Shown here: piece by piece, positions 29,158 through 38,357 of the stretch
Layout: every line of letters begins with the position of its first letter
How positions within the stretch are numbered: the first letter of the stretch is position 1
Source: Pseudonocardiales bacterium
Lineage (GTDB): Bacteria; Actinomycetota; Actinomycetes; Mycobacteriales; Pseudonocardiaceae
NCBI GenBank assembly: GCA_026393175.1
Contig: JAPLAT010000607.1
Coordinates: 1 to 45,932 of the forward strand
Reading direction: 5' to 3'
DNA length: 45,932 bases
The notes under the pieces: generated by a model
What the model was told of the DNA's origin: nothing
Database searches by the model: none
Seen by the model: only the letters and a program-made list of their open reading frames with translations
Made by a program: the position numbers and the translations under genes

Positions 29158-30393
29158 TCAGGGCGGCGGGGCGAGCCCGTGCCGCGCGCCGAGCCAGTCG
29201 ACGATCACCGCCGCGGCGAGCGCGTTGCCGGTGGGCTCCCCCTCGGCGATCGCGCCCCCGAAGTGCAGCCCGCGGACCGTCGCCGTGGTGAGGTCGGCCG
29301 CCCCGAGCGCCTCGACCATCCGGCGCGAGTCGGCCGGGAACGCGGCCTGGTCGCCGGTGAGCTCGACGAACAGCGTCGGCACGGTCACCCCGGGCGCGCA
29401 GCGGACGAAGTCGGCGTTCGAGCTCAGCCCCGACCACGTGGAGAGCCAGGCCTCGGGCGTGGTGAGCCGGCCGAAGCCGACCTGGCCGTAGTCGATGAGG
29501 TCGGGCCTGCGGCCGAACAGCGACCCGTACGGCCGCTCGCTCGGGTCGATCGACAGGTCGACGGTGCGCGGGTCGGCGTCGGTGCGGAAGACGGTGAGGA
29601 CGCGGGGGGCGATCGCCCGGCGCCGGTCGGCCGCGGCGCCGGTCCGCCGGAACGCCTCCCTGGCCTCGGCCGCACGCGCCAGGTGCGCGCGGGCCACCGC
29701 GTCGATCCGCGCGACGCGGTCGCGCTGGGCGGCGCGGTAGCGCTCCAGGAACGCGGCGGAGTAGGACGAGCTCGCGGGCGGCTCGGCGAACCCGTTGGCC
29801 GGGTCGTACGGGTCGAGATCGGGCACCACCGACAGCGGGTCGGCCTCGTCGGCCACCGACGGGTCGATGCAGGCCAGCAGCAGGCGCCCCTGCCCCGGGT
29901 GCGGGGCCAGGAAGACCGCGCCGTCGGCCGGGGGCAGCACGGCGTCGGCCAGGCCGGTCGGGCGCCCTCCGGGCGTGGTGGCGATGCGCCGCTCCGGGGG
30001 GAGCCCGGCCTGCTCCAGGTAGAACGCGTAGAGCGGGCCACCGCCGGAGTTGCCCAGCACGACGACCGCGTCGAAGCCGCGCTCCCGCAGGAACGCCATC
30101 CCCGCGGCGACGTCGAGCAGCGCCTGCTCGTGCACGAGCGTCAGGTCGTTGTTCACCGACCGCGGGTGCTGGGTCCACACCGCGGTCCCGGCCGCGAGCA
30201 GCACCGGGACCAGCGGGTGGTGCGTGACGTCCTGGCGCGGGTGCATGAGGCAGACCACGGTGGTGGCGCCCGGCACGGTGGCGAGCACGCCGCGCACGGT
30301 GGCCCCGTCGGCCGTGGTGAGCTCGTGCACCGACGTGACCGTCGACACCGGCCGCCCGGCCGCGGTCAGGTACCGTCCCGCGCCCAGCTTCAC
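29158..30393 (-). CDS. Alpha/beta hydrolase-fold protein
   Basis: VVVLGNSGGGPLYAFYL nucleophile elbow; GLHFGG near the C-terminus; 411 aa. Confidence 0.78.
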   Translation of the reverse strand: MKLGAGRYLTAAGRPVSTVTSVHELTTADGATVRGVLATVPGATTVVCLMHPRQDVTHHPLVPVLLAAGTAVWTQHPRSVNNDLTLVHEQALLDVAAGMAFLRERGFDAVVVLGNSGGGPLYAFYLEQAGLPPERRIATTPGGRPTGLADAVLPPADGAVFLAPHPGQGRLLLACIDPSVADEADPLSVVPDLDPYDPANGFAEPPASSSYSAAFLERYRAAQRDRVARIDAVARAHLARAAEAREAFRRTGAAADRRRAIAPRVLTVFRTDADPRTVDLSIDPSERPYGSLFGRRPDLIDYGQVGFGRLTTPEAWLSTWSGLSSNADFVRCAPGVTVPTLFVELTGDQAAFPADSRRMVEALGAADLTTATVRGLHFGGAIAEGEPTGNALAAAVIVDWLGARHGLAPPP

Positions 30394-30638
30394 GCGGGCT
30401 CCACCCGCAGCGCGTCCTTGTCGTGCTGGGTGATCCGGCTGTCCCGGGCGACGCCGGCCACCGCGGAGTACCAGACCGCGTGCCGGCAGCCGGTGGCCCG
30501 CCGGTCGATCACGACCGGCCCCACCGCCGAGATCGCGAAGTAGGGGCCGACCCGGTCCACGCTGACCTCGGGGTCGGTCGCCGCGACCTTCGCGAGCGGG
30601 GTGTTCTCGGGGACGTCGAGGACGTAGAGCGTGGTCAC
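30390..30638 (-). CDS. Uncharacterised 82-aa protein in the catabolic operon
   Basis: GTG 30638 in a GTGA overlap with the upstream stop; 4-nt overlap with the downstream hydrolase; (V)TTLYVLDVPENTPLAKVAATDPEVSVDRVGPYFAISAVGPVV. Confidence 0.75.
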   Translation of the reverse strand: MTTLYVLDVPENTPLAKVAATDPEVSVDRVGPYFAISAVGPVVIDRRATGCRHAVWYSAVAGVARDSRITQHDKDALRVEPA

Positions 30639-31333
30639 CGGGACTCCGCCTGCGCCGGCTCCCCCTGCGCCGGCTCCCACTGCGCCGGCTCCCACTGCGC
30701 CGACTCCCACTGCGCCGACTCCCACTGCGCCGCCCGCTCGACGATCAGCTCGGCCTTGCGGGCCAGCAGCTTCCCGAACGTCGGCCCCGGCTCCGCGACG
30801 ACGTCGAGGAGGGCGTCGATCGTCAGGTTCGCGTCGAGGTCCTCCTGCGGCGTGACCGGGCGCATCGCGCGCGTGAGCTCGACCATGTAGCCGTTGGGGT
30901 CGTGGGTGTAGATCGACTCGATGGTCTCGTGCTTGATCTGCATCTCCACCGGCCAGGCGCTGTCGTCGAGGCGGCGGCGGTACTCCAGCAGGTCGGCCTC
31001 GTCCGCGACGTGGATGGCGAGGTGCCGGCTGCGCACGAAGAACTCGGGGACGCCCGCGCCGAACCCGGCGTAGACGTCGCCGCGCGCGTGCTCGTGCACG
31101 GGCTCCAGGCCGAAGTAGTAGAAGAACGCGATCCGGTCCCCGTTGCCGATGTCGAAGAAGAAGTGGACGAAGTCCGGGTGGTCCTCCGGGCCCCAGCCTG
31201 CGGCGCAGATCGAGTGCACCACCGGGAAACCGAGCACGTCCCGGTAGAAGCGCACCGTGCCGGCCGGGTCGAACGTCGGGAACGCGACGTGGTCGACACC
31301 CTGCACGCGGTGGTCCAGCTCGGTCATGGTCAC
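30635..31333 (-). CDS. VOC-family extradiol-dioxygenase-like protein
   Basis: GVDHVAFPTFDPAGTVRFYRDVLGFPVV; HLAIHVADE; IYTHDPNGYMVELT (2-His-1-Glu pattern). Confidence 0.85.
   Translation of the reverse strand: MTMTELDHRVQGVDHVAFPTFDPAGTVRFYRDVLGFPVVHSICAAGWGPEDHPDFVHFFFDIGNGDRIAFFYYFGLEPVHEHARGDVYAGFGAGVPEFFVRSRHLAIHVADEADLLEYRRRLDDSAWPVEMQIKHETIESIYTHDPNGYMVELTRAMRPVTPQEDLDANLTIDALLDVVAEPGPTFGKLLARKAELIVERAAQWESAQWESAQWEPAQWEPAQGEPAQAESR
30648..30731 (-). repeat. 15-bp minisatellite in the 3' end of the VOC gene
   Basis: Repeated ctgcgccggctccca/ctgcgccgactccca encoding AQWES/AQWEP. Confidence 0.95.
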
Positions 31334-31394
31334 CCTCCCTCGGCTCCTGCGGACACCTGCGACGCTACGCGCCGTCTGACGGAGGAGTCAACAG

Positions 31395-31412
31395 TTCGAC
31401 GTGTGTGTCGAA
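31395..31412. promoter_or_regulatory. Candidate operator TTCGAC-N6-GTCGAA upstream of the VOC operon
   Basis: TTCGACgtgtgtGTCGAA, between the TetR stop (31415) and the VOC start (31333). Confidence 0.6.
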
Positions 31413-31414
31413 CC

Positions 31415-32116
31415 TCAGAGGTCGAGGATCCGTTCCAGGTGGTCGATGTCCTGGCGGAGCACGGCCAGGGCCGCGGCCGGGCTGCCGTCGAGCGTGCGGT
31501 CGTCGCCGCGCTGGAGGGCGCCCAGGGCCATGTCCGAGAGCTGCGCGGCCACCGACTCGACGCCGTCGCGGCCGTCCGGGTGGAACCACCAGGCCACCCA
31601 GTTGCACATCCCGAGCACACCCAGCGCCGCCACCCGCGAGTCGACGGGCCGGAAGCGCCCGGCCCGCACACCCTCCTCGATCACCCCGGCCACGGTCTTG
31701 AGCACGGCGCGGCGGCTCTCGTCGTAGGCGGCGCCCAGCTCGGCCGGGAGCTCGGCCTCCGAGCGGATGAGCAGGCGGAACCGGGCGGGCTGGGTCGCCC
31801 GCCGCACGACGATGATCGAGACGATGCCGCGCAGCTTGTCGACGGCGTCGAGGCCCGGCTGGGCGACGAGCGCGGTGAGCTCGCCCAGCGGGCCGTCGGT
31901 GACCTCCGTGACCAGCTTCGCGAGCAGCTCGTCCTTGCTCTTGACGTAGTAGTAGAGCGCGGGCCGGGTGATGCCCAGCGCGTCGGCGATGTCCTGCAGG
32001 CTGGTGCCGGCGAAGCCGCGCTCGGCGAAGAGCCGCGTGGCGTGCTCGTACATCTCGTTCTCGACGAGCTCCCGGCGCGCGGTGCCGGCCCGGGGCGGCT
32101 TCCCGCTGCTGGTCAT
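31415..32116 (-). CDS. TetR-family transcriptional regulator
   Basis: ATRLFAERGFAGTSLQDIADALGITRPALYYYVKSKDELLAKLV HTH. Confidence 0.94.
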   Translation of the reverse strand: MTSSGKPPRAGTARRELVENEMYEHATRLFAERGFAGTSLQDIADALGITRPALYYYVKSKDELLAKLVTEVTDGPLGELTALVAQPGLDAVDKLRGIVSIIVVRRATQPARFRLLIRSEAELPAELGAAYDESRRAVLKTVAGVIEEGVRAGRFRPVDSRVAALGVLGMCNWVAWWFHPDGRDGVESVAAQLSDMALGALQRGDDRTLDGSPAAALAVLRQDIDHLERILDL

Positions 32117-32118
32117 GG

Positions 32119-32886
32119 TCACGATCGTAGAGGGGCCACCGGGGCGGGCCGGTCGGCCGCGAGCAGCGCCCCCGCGCCGGGCAGCACCGTCGGCAGCCCG
32201 AGGTGGCGCAGCAGGGCGAAGGCGCCTGCCGTGGCGGCGGACAGGACCGGGACGCCGAACTCGTCCTCGGCCGGGGCGACCAGCGCCAGCGACGGCATCT
32301 GCACGCAGGCGGAGACGACGAGCGCGTCGGCCCCGGTGAGGTCGAGCCCGCGGGCGGCGCCCAGGACGCGCTCGCCGGGGATGCACCCGACCGCGGCGTT
32401 GTCGCCGACCTCCAGCGCCGCCCAGTCGACGACGTCGATCCCCTCGGCGCGCAGGTAGCCGACCACCTGCTCGGCCAGCGGGCGCAGGTAGGGCGTGACG
32501 AGGGCGATCCGGCGGGCGCCGAGCGCGGCGACGGCCTCGACGAGCGCCCCCGCGCTGGACAGCACGGCCGGGCGCTGCCCGCGCCGGTCCAGCTGGGCCG
32601 TCACCGCCTCCTCGGTGCGCCGGTGCTCCCCCGGCCCCTGCGCCATGAGGGCGACGAGGCAGGCGTAGAGCAGGGCGTCGACCCCGGCGTCGGCGAGCTC
32701 GTCGACGCAGCGCTCGCGCTGGGCGTTCATCGCCCGCAGCTCCTCGGGCGAGACCCGGTGCATCCGCATCCGGCTGGAGTGGAAGGAGAACCCCGCGTCG
32801 CGGTGCCGGGCGAGCAGGGCGGGCACCTCCGTCTCCACCGTGACGTTGGAGCTGGGGACGACGAGACCGATCCGGTGCGTGGTCAC
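32119..32886 (-). CDS. Maleate cis-trans isomerase-like (Asp/Glu racemase superfamily)
   Basis: IGLVVPSSNVTVETEVPALL; Cys motifs YACLVALMAQG and VVSACVQMPSLALV; GTG start overlapping the upstream stop. Confidence 0.87.
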   Translation of the reverse strand: MTTHRIGLVVPSSNVTVETEVPALLARHRDAGFSFHSSRMRMHRVSPEELRAMNAQRERCVDELADAGVDALLYACLVALMAQGPGEHRRTEEAVTAQLDRRGQRPAVLSSAGALVEAVAALGARRIALVTPYLRPLAEQVVGYLRAEGIDVVDWAALEVGDNAAVGCIPGERVLGAARGLDLTGADALVVSACVQMPSLALVAPAEDEFGVPVLSAATAGAFALLRHLGLPTVLPGAGALLAADRPAPVAPLRS

Positions 32887-34544
32887 GCGGGACCTCCTGC
32901 GGTGACGGCGAGCTTGCCGATGATGTCGGCCTGCAGGCGCTTCTTGTCCAGCTTCCCGACGAGGGTGCGCGGCATCGCCTCGAGGTGCTCCAGGCGTTCG
33001 GGCCACTTGAACTTCGCCACCTGGAGGGCGGCGAAGTGCTCCCGGACCTCGGCCAGGTCCAGCGGCGCGCCGCGGACGACGACGTAGGCGCAGGTCCGCT
33101 CGCCCAGCCGGGGGTCGGGCATGGCGACGACCGCCGCGTCGACGACGCGCGGGTGCCGCAGCAGCAGCGTCTCGACCTCCTCGGCGTTGATCTTCTCGCC
33201 GCCGCGGTTGATGAGGTCCTTGATCCGGCCCTCGATGCCGACGCAGCGCAGGCCGTCGATCGTGCGGACGCGGGCGAGGTCGCCGGTGCGGTAGAAGCCG
33301 TCGGCGGTGAACGCGCGGGCGTTGTGCTCGGCGGCGTCGAAGTAGCCGGGCAGCGTGTAGGGCCCCCGGCAGCACAGCTCCCCGGTGGTGCCGTCGGGCA
33401 CCTCGTCCTCGGTGCCCGGCTCCAGCACCCGGATCTCGTCCAGCGGCGAGAGCGGGGTGCCGACGGTCGTCGCGCGCGCCTCCCGCGGCGCGCCCGGCCG
33501 GGTGGTGAGGAACAGCCCCTCGCCCATGCCGAACAGCTGGCCGACCCACAGGCCGCGGCGCTCCAGGCCGGCGAACAGCGCCTCGGGCACGGTGGCCCCG
33601 GAGAGCACCACCTGCGTCAGCGCCGCGGCGGCCGCGTCGAACGCCGGGTGGTCGACGGCGCCGTAGTGCCCGTGGCCGAGCAGCACGTGCGTCGCGGCCG
33701 CGCGGGCCATCAGCGGCAGCGACACCGCGAGGTCGGCGGTGCCCAGCACCAGGCAGGCCCCCGCGGAGTGCGGGGCGTGCACCGCGCAGACGATCCCCGC
33801 GTTGTGGACGACCGGGATCAGGTGCGCGACCCGGGTGTCCGGGGTCCAGCCCCAGGACCGGGCGTACTCGGCGGCGTTGTACCAGTACTCCGCGTGCCGG
33901 CGCGGGATCGCCTTGGGCACCCCGGTCGTGCCCCCGGAGAGCTGCAGGACCGCGAGCCCGTCGGGGTCCAGCGCGCGCTGGATCCCCTCGACGAGGGCGC
34001 GGGCCGCCGCCGGGTCGGTGTCCGCGCCGAGCGCCCCGAGCGGGACGCCCCGGCCGTCGGCCTCCCCCAGCACGAGCACGTGCCGCAGGGTCGGGTGGTC
34101 GCGGCCCTGCTCCACGGCGAAGCCGACGAGGTCGAACCCGGGGGTGCCTGCCTCCACGAGGTGGGCGACGGCCCCGACCCGCCTGCTGATCGCGGCGATC
34201 TCGTGGCCGCGGTGCGCGGCCAGCGTGCAGACCGGCACCAGCCCGGCCTTGAGCACGCCGTACCAGGCGACGACCGCGCCGAGCCGGTTGGTGACCTGGA
34301 ACAGCACGGGGTCGCCGGGCGCCAGGCCGAGCCCGGCCAGGCCGGCGGCCAGCGCGTCGGTGCGGCGGTCGAGCTCGCGGTAGGTCAGCCGCCCGTCGAG
34401 CGCGACGACGGCCGGGCGGTCCGGGTGCGCGAGCGCCACCGCGTGGAACTCCTCGGCGAGCGTCCGCGTCCCCCACAGGCCCGCGGCGCGGTAGCGGCGC
34501 ACGGCGTCGGGCGGGTACCCGACGAGCCGCCCGTCCGCGCTCAT
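32883..34544 (-). CDS. Acyl-AMP/acyl-CoA ligase, DhbE/SdgA-like (aryl acid)
   Basis: LQLSGGTTGVPKAIPRRHAEY; YRTGDLARVRTIDGLRCVGIEGRIKDLINRGGEKINAEEVE; MPRTLVGKLDKKRLQADI. Confidence 0.92.
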   Translation of the reverse strand: MSADGRLVGYPPDAVRRYRAAGLWGTRTLAEEFHAVALAHPDRPAVVALDGRLTYRELDRRTDALAAGLAGLGLAPGDPVLFQVTNRLGAVVAWYGVLKAGLVPVCTLAAHRGHEIAAISRRVGAVAHLVEAGTPGFDLVGFAVEQGRDHPTLRHVLVLGEADGRGVPLGALGADTDPAAARALVEGIQRALDPDGLAVLQLSGGTTGVPKAIPRRHAEYWYNAAEYARSWGWTPDTRVAHLIPVVHNAGIVCAVHAPHSAGACLVLGTADLAVSLPLMARAAATHVLLGHGHYGAVDHPAFDAAAAALTQVVLSGATVPEALFAGLERRGLWVGQLFGMGEGLFLTTRPGAPREARATTVGTPLSPLDEIRVLEPGTEDEVPDGTTGELCCRGPYTLPGYFDAAEHNARAFTADGFYRTGDLARVRTIDGLRCVGIEGRIKDLINRGGEKINAEEVETLLLRHPRVVDAAVVAMPDPRLGERTCAYVVVRGAPLDLAEVREHFAALQVAKFKWPERLEHLEAMPRTLVGKLDKKRLQADIIGKLAVTAGGPA

Positions 34545-36079
34545 GCGGCGCCCTCCGTCCAGGTCACGAGGTCGGCGCGGCCGCTCAGGAGCCCCGCGGC
34601 CAGGTCGGCGCGCAGCGCGGCCGGGCCCTCCACGACGACGGTGCCGCCCACCTCGCCGCGCAGCCGCTCGGCCAGGTCGAGGCGGGTCAGCGTGGCGGCC
34701 CGGTCGGCGGGCCCGACGACCCGGAACCCGGCGGACCCGGCGGCGCGGTGCCGGCGGGCGGCCGCGACGACGGCGTCCCCTTCCGCGCTCCACGGGTCGT
34801 CGACCACGTCGTCGACGACGGTCAGCGCGGGGTCGCCGGGCGGGACCACCCGGCTCGGCAGGTCCAGGCCCCCGCCGCGCAGCGGCCGGTCGAGGACCCA
34901 CCCGACCACGTCCGGCGGGGGCGGCACCGGGTCCTGCCCGGCGAACTGCCCCAGCGCCGCGGCGACGACGTCGGGCGCGGTCACGGCGAACCGGTCGAGC
35001 GGCACGTTCCCGGCCCGGGTCATGTAGGCGACCATGAGCTGCTCGACCGGCAGCCCGGTGCGCGCGGGGAACGACTCCCACCACAGCCTGCTGCGCCGCG
35101 CGAGCTCCTGCAGCCGCTCGACGGCGGGGCGGCGGACGGCCTCGTAGCGGGCGAACGCCGCGGCCGCGCCGTCCTCCTCGGCGAGCGCCTCGGCCAGCGC
35201 GATCGCGTCCTCCATCGCCAGCTTGGTGCCCGAGCCGATGGAGAAGTGCGCGGTGTGGGCGGCGTCGCCGAGCAGGACGACCCGCCCGGCGGACCAGCGG
35301 GCGCAGCGCACGGTGCGGAAGCGCTGCCATCGGGTGCGGTTGCCGATCAGCGGGCGCCCGCCGAGCTCCGCGGCGAAGACCCCCTCCAGGTACCGCAGCG
35401 ACGCGGTGTCGGTGGCGTCGGGCGGGGTGGCGTCGGTGGTGGCGTCGAAGACGGCGGCGCGCCAGGTCCGCTCGTCGGTCTCGACGAGGAACGTGCTGCG
35501 CCCGCCCGAGTAGGGGTAGGCGTGGGTGACGAACGTGCCGTGCGGCGTCGTGACGGGCGCGAAGACGGCGTCGGGGAGCGTGAACTCCGCGCCGCACCAC
35601 AGGAACAGCCCGCGCCCGACCTCGACGCTCCCGCCGAAGTCGCCGGCCTCGCGGGTGGCGCTGCCGACGCCGTCCGCGGCCACCACCACGTCGGCGTCGA
35701 GGGCCTCGGCGGTGCGCCGGGACCCGAAGTCCAGCCGCACGCCCGCCTTCTCGGCGTGCCGCTGCAGGATCGCCAGGAGCTCCGTGCGGGCGACGCCGAC
35801 GAGGCGGTCGCTGCGCACGCGCGCGGTCCGCCCGCCCACCCGCATCGTCATGTCGTGGCGGCTGCCTGCGGTCACGATGTCGCGCAGGGTGTCGGGGTCC
35901 GCGGCCTCCAGCCGGCGCTGCGTGCCCGCGGCGAGCCCGACGCCGAAGCCGAACGTCGTGTCCGGGTCGTCCTGCTCGTGCACGACCACGTCGCAGGCGG
36001 GCCGGGCCAGCTTGAGCAGGCGGGCCGCGTACAGCCCGCCCGGCCCTCCGCCGAGCACCGCGATGCGGCGTGGGTGCAT
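34541..36079 (-). CDS. FAD-dependent monooxygenase of the salicylyl-CoA 5-hydroxylase/anthraniloyl-CoA monooxygenase type, with extra C-terminal domain
   Basis: ATG 36079; IAVLGGGPGGLYAARLLK; AADGVGSATRE; GDAAHTAHFSIGSGTKLAMEDAIALAEAL; 4-nt overlap with the ligase gene. Confidence 0.85.
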   Translation of the reverse strand: MHPRRIAVLGGGPGGLYAARLLKLARPACDVVVHEQDDPDTTFGFGVGLAAGTQRRLEAADPDTLRDIVTAGSRHDMTMRVGGRTARVRSDRLVGVARTELLAILQRHAEKAGVRLDFGSRRTAEALDADVVVAADGVGSATREAGDFGGSVEVGRGLFLWCGAEFTLPDAVFAPVTTPHGTFVTHAYPYSGGRSTFLVETDERTWRAAVFDATTDATPPDATDTASLRYLEGVFAAELGGRPLIGNRTRWQRFRTVRCARWSAGRVVLLGDAAHTAHFSIGSGTKLAMEDAIALAEALAEEDGAAAAFARYEAVRRPAVERLQELARRSRLWWESFPARTGLPVEQLMVAYMTRAGNVPLDRFAVTAPDVVAAALGQFAGQDPVPPPPDVVGWVLDRPLRGGGLDLPSRVVPPGDPALTVVDDVVDDPWSAEGDAVVAAARRHRAAGSAGFRVVGPADRAATLTRLDLAERLRGEVGGTVVVEGPAALRADLAAGLLSGRADLVTWTEGAA

Positions 36080-36093
36080 GTCCGACCTCCGTG

Positions 36094-36140
36094 TTTGACG
36101 ACCACGTCGAGTATTCGACAGATTCGACGAGCACGTCAAG
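36094..36140. promoter_or_regulatory. Tandem candidate operators TTYGAC-N6-GTCRAG in the divergent promoter region
   Basis: TTTGACgaccacGTCGAG (36094-36111) and TTCGACgagcacGTCAAG (36123-36140), offset 29 bp. Confidence 0.6.
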
Positions 36141-36242
36141 ACCGGCGCCGTCGTCCTTGACCAGCCGTCACATTCGTTGAATAGTCTACGCACCCGTAAC
36201 CGCTTCGCCTGCGCAGCGGACCTCCGCGAAGGAGCGTGAGTC

Positions 36243-38357
36243 ATGGCCTATGTCATCGGCGTCGACGTGGGCGGCACGTTCACCGATGCCGTCCTCGACG
36301 ACGACGCGGGCACCGTCGTCGCCGCGAAGTCGCCGTCCACGCCCCCGGACTACTCCCAGGGCGTCCTGGACGTGCTGGAACTGCTCGCCGAGCAGCTCGG
36401 GAAGCCCGTCGGGGAGATGCTGGCGCAGACCCACCACATCGCGCACGGCACCACCTCCTCGCTCAACGCGCTGGTCACGGGCAACGTCCCGCCGGTCGGC
36501 TTCCTCACCACCCGCGGCCACCGCGACTCGATCTTCATCATGAACGTCGAGGGCCGGTACCTGGGGCGCTCGCCGCACGAGCTCCAGCACGTGCTGGGCC
36601 AGGCCAAGGACCACGGCCTGCTGCCCAAGCGGCACGCGCTGGAGGTCACCGAGCGGATCGACCGCGACGGCACGGTCGTCGTCGCCCTCGACGAGGACGG
36701 GGCCCGCGCCGCGATCCGCGCCCTCCTCGACGACGGCGTCCGCGCGATCGCGGTCTCGCTGCTGTGGTCGTTCCGCAACCCGGTGCACGAGCGGCGGCTG
36801 CGCGAGCTCGTCGCCGAGCAGGACCCGGACCTCTACGTCGCGCTGTCCAGCGAGGTCAGCCCCCGGATCCGGGAGTTCTCCCGCAACGCGACGACGATCA
36901 TGAGCACGCAGATCGGCCCCGGCCTGCGCGACTACCTGGGCACGCTCGAGGGCGCCCTGCGCGAGCGCGGGCTGACCGGCCCGCTGCTGGTCATGCAGAG
37001 CAACGGCGGCGCGGTGGCGGCGGCCGAGGCGCCCGCCGCGGCGATCAGCACGGTCGGCTCGGTGCTGACCGGCGGCGTCGTCGGCGCGGTGCAGCTCGGC
37101 CGCCAGCTGGGCCACCGCAACATCATCTCCACCGACGTCGGCGGCACGACGTTCCTCGCCGGGCTGGTCGTCGACGGGGAGCCGGTGCGCGACACCACCA
37201 CGGTGATCAACCACCACCCGATCAACGTCCCCACCCTGCGGGTCGACGCCATCGGCTCCGGCGGCGGCGCGATCGCCTGGCTCGACGCGGGCGGCAACCT
37301 GCGGGTCGGCCCGCGCAGCGCGCAGGCCGTGCCCGGGCCCGCCTGCTACGGCCAGGGCGGCACGGAGCCGACCAACACCGACGCCAACCTGGTGCTGGGC
37401 ATCCTCCCCGAGCGGGGGCTGCTCGGCGGGCGCAAGCCGCTCTCGGCCGAGCTCGCCCGGCAGGCCATCGACATCCGGATCGCCAAGCCGCTGGGGCTGT
37501 CGGTCGAGGAGGCCGCGGCGGCGATCCACGCCGTGCAGAACGCCCAGACCGGCGACCTGCTGCGCAAGACCGTCGTCGAGGCGGGCCACGACCCGCGCGG
37601 CTTCGTCGTCTACGCCTTCGGCGGGGCCGGTCCCGCGCACTGCGCGCGGTACGCCGCCGAGATCGGCGTCGACGAGGTCGTGGTGCCGCTCGGCCCGGTC
37701 GCCTCGGCGTTCTCGGCGTTCGGGCTCGCGTCCTCGGACATCGTCCTGGCCGCGGAGCTGTCGGACCCGACGTTCGTCCCCTTCGACCCGGCCCGCGCCG
37801 AGCGCAACTTCGCCGAGCTGGAACGGCGCGTGCGCGAGGGCCTGGAGCGCCAGGGCGTCGCGTTCGCCGACGTCGCGCTGCACCGCGAGGTCGACATGCG
37901 CTACACGATGCAGCTCGCCGAGGTCACCACGCCCGTCGCCGCCGGGGCGCTGGACGCGGCCGCGATCGAGGCGGCCGCGGCCGGGTTCGAGGAGCGCTAC
38001 GCCGCGCTCTACGGCGCCGAAGCCGGGTTCCGCGAGGCCGGGATCCAGGCGATCACGTTCCGGGTCCGCGGGGTCGGCGTGCTGCCGTTCTCCCCGGCCC
38101 TGCCCGAGGTCCCGGCGGCCGCGTCGGGCGACCCGGCCGACGCGCGGGCGGGCCGGCGCCCGGTCTGCCTCGACGCGGCCACCGGCTACGTCGACACCCC
38201 GGTCTACGACTACCTGCGGCTGCGCTCCGGGCACGTCGTCCCCGGGCCGGCGATCGTCGAGGTGCCGACGACGACCGTCGTGGTCCCGGCCGGGCACACC
38301 GGCACCGTCGACCATCTCGGCAACCTGACCATCCGCACCGCTGGGAGCCCGTCGTGA
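36243..38357 (+). CDS. Hydantoinase A/oxoprolinase-family protein (acetone/acetophenone carboxylase beta-like)
   Basis: YVIGVDVGGTFTDAVLDDDAG; HGTTSSLNALVTG; NIISTDVGGTTFLAGLV; YAFGGAGPAHCARYA. Confidence 0.92.
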   Translation: MAYVIGVDVGGTFTDAVLDDDAGTVVAAKSPSTPPDYSQGVLDVLELLAEQLGKPVGEMLAQTHHIAHGTTSSLNALVTGNVPPVGFLTTRGHRDSIFIMNVEGRYLGRSPHELQHVLGQAKDHGLLPKRHALEVTERIDRDGTVVVALDEDGARAAIRALLDDGVRAIAVSLLWSFRNPVHERRLRELVAEQDPDLYVALSSEVSPRIREFSRNATTIMSTQIGPGLRDYLGTLEGALRERGLTGPLLVMQSNGGAVAAAEAPAAAISTVGSVLTGGVVGAVQLGRQLGHRNIISTDVGGTTFLAGLVVDGEPVRDTTTVINHHPINVPTLRVDAIGSGGGAIAWLDAGGNLRVGPRSAQAVPGPACYGQGGTEPTNTDANLVLGILPERGLLGGRKPLSAELARQAIDIRIAKPLGLSVEEAAAAIHAVQNAQTGDLLRKTVVEAGHDPRGFVVYAFGGAGPAHCARYAAEIGVDEVVVPLGPVASAFSAFGLASSDIVLAAELSDPTFVPFDPARAERNFAELERRVREGLERQGVAFADVALHREVDMRYTMQLAEVTTPVAAGALDAAAIEAAAAGFEERYAALYGAEAGFREAGIQAITFRVRGVGVLPFSPALPEVPAAASGDPADARAGRRPVCLDAATGYVDTPVYDYLRLRSGHVVPGPAIVEVPTTTVVVPAGHTGTVDHLGNLTIRTAGSPS

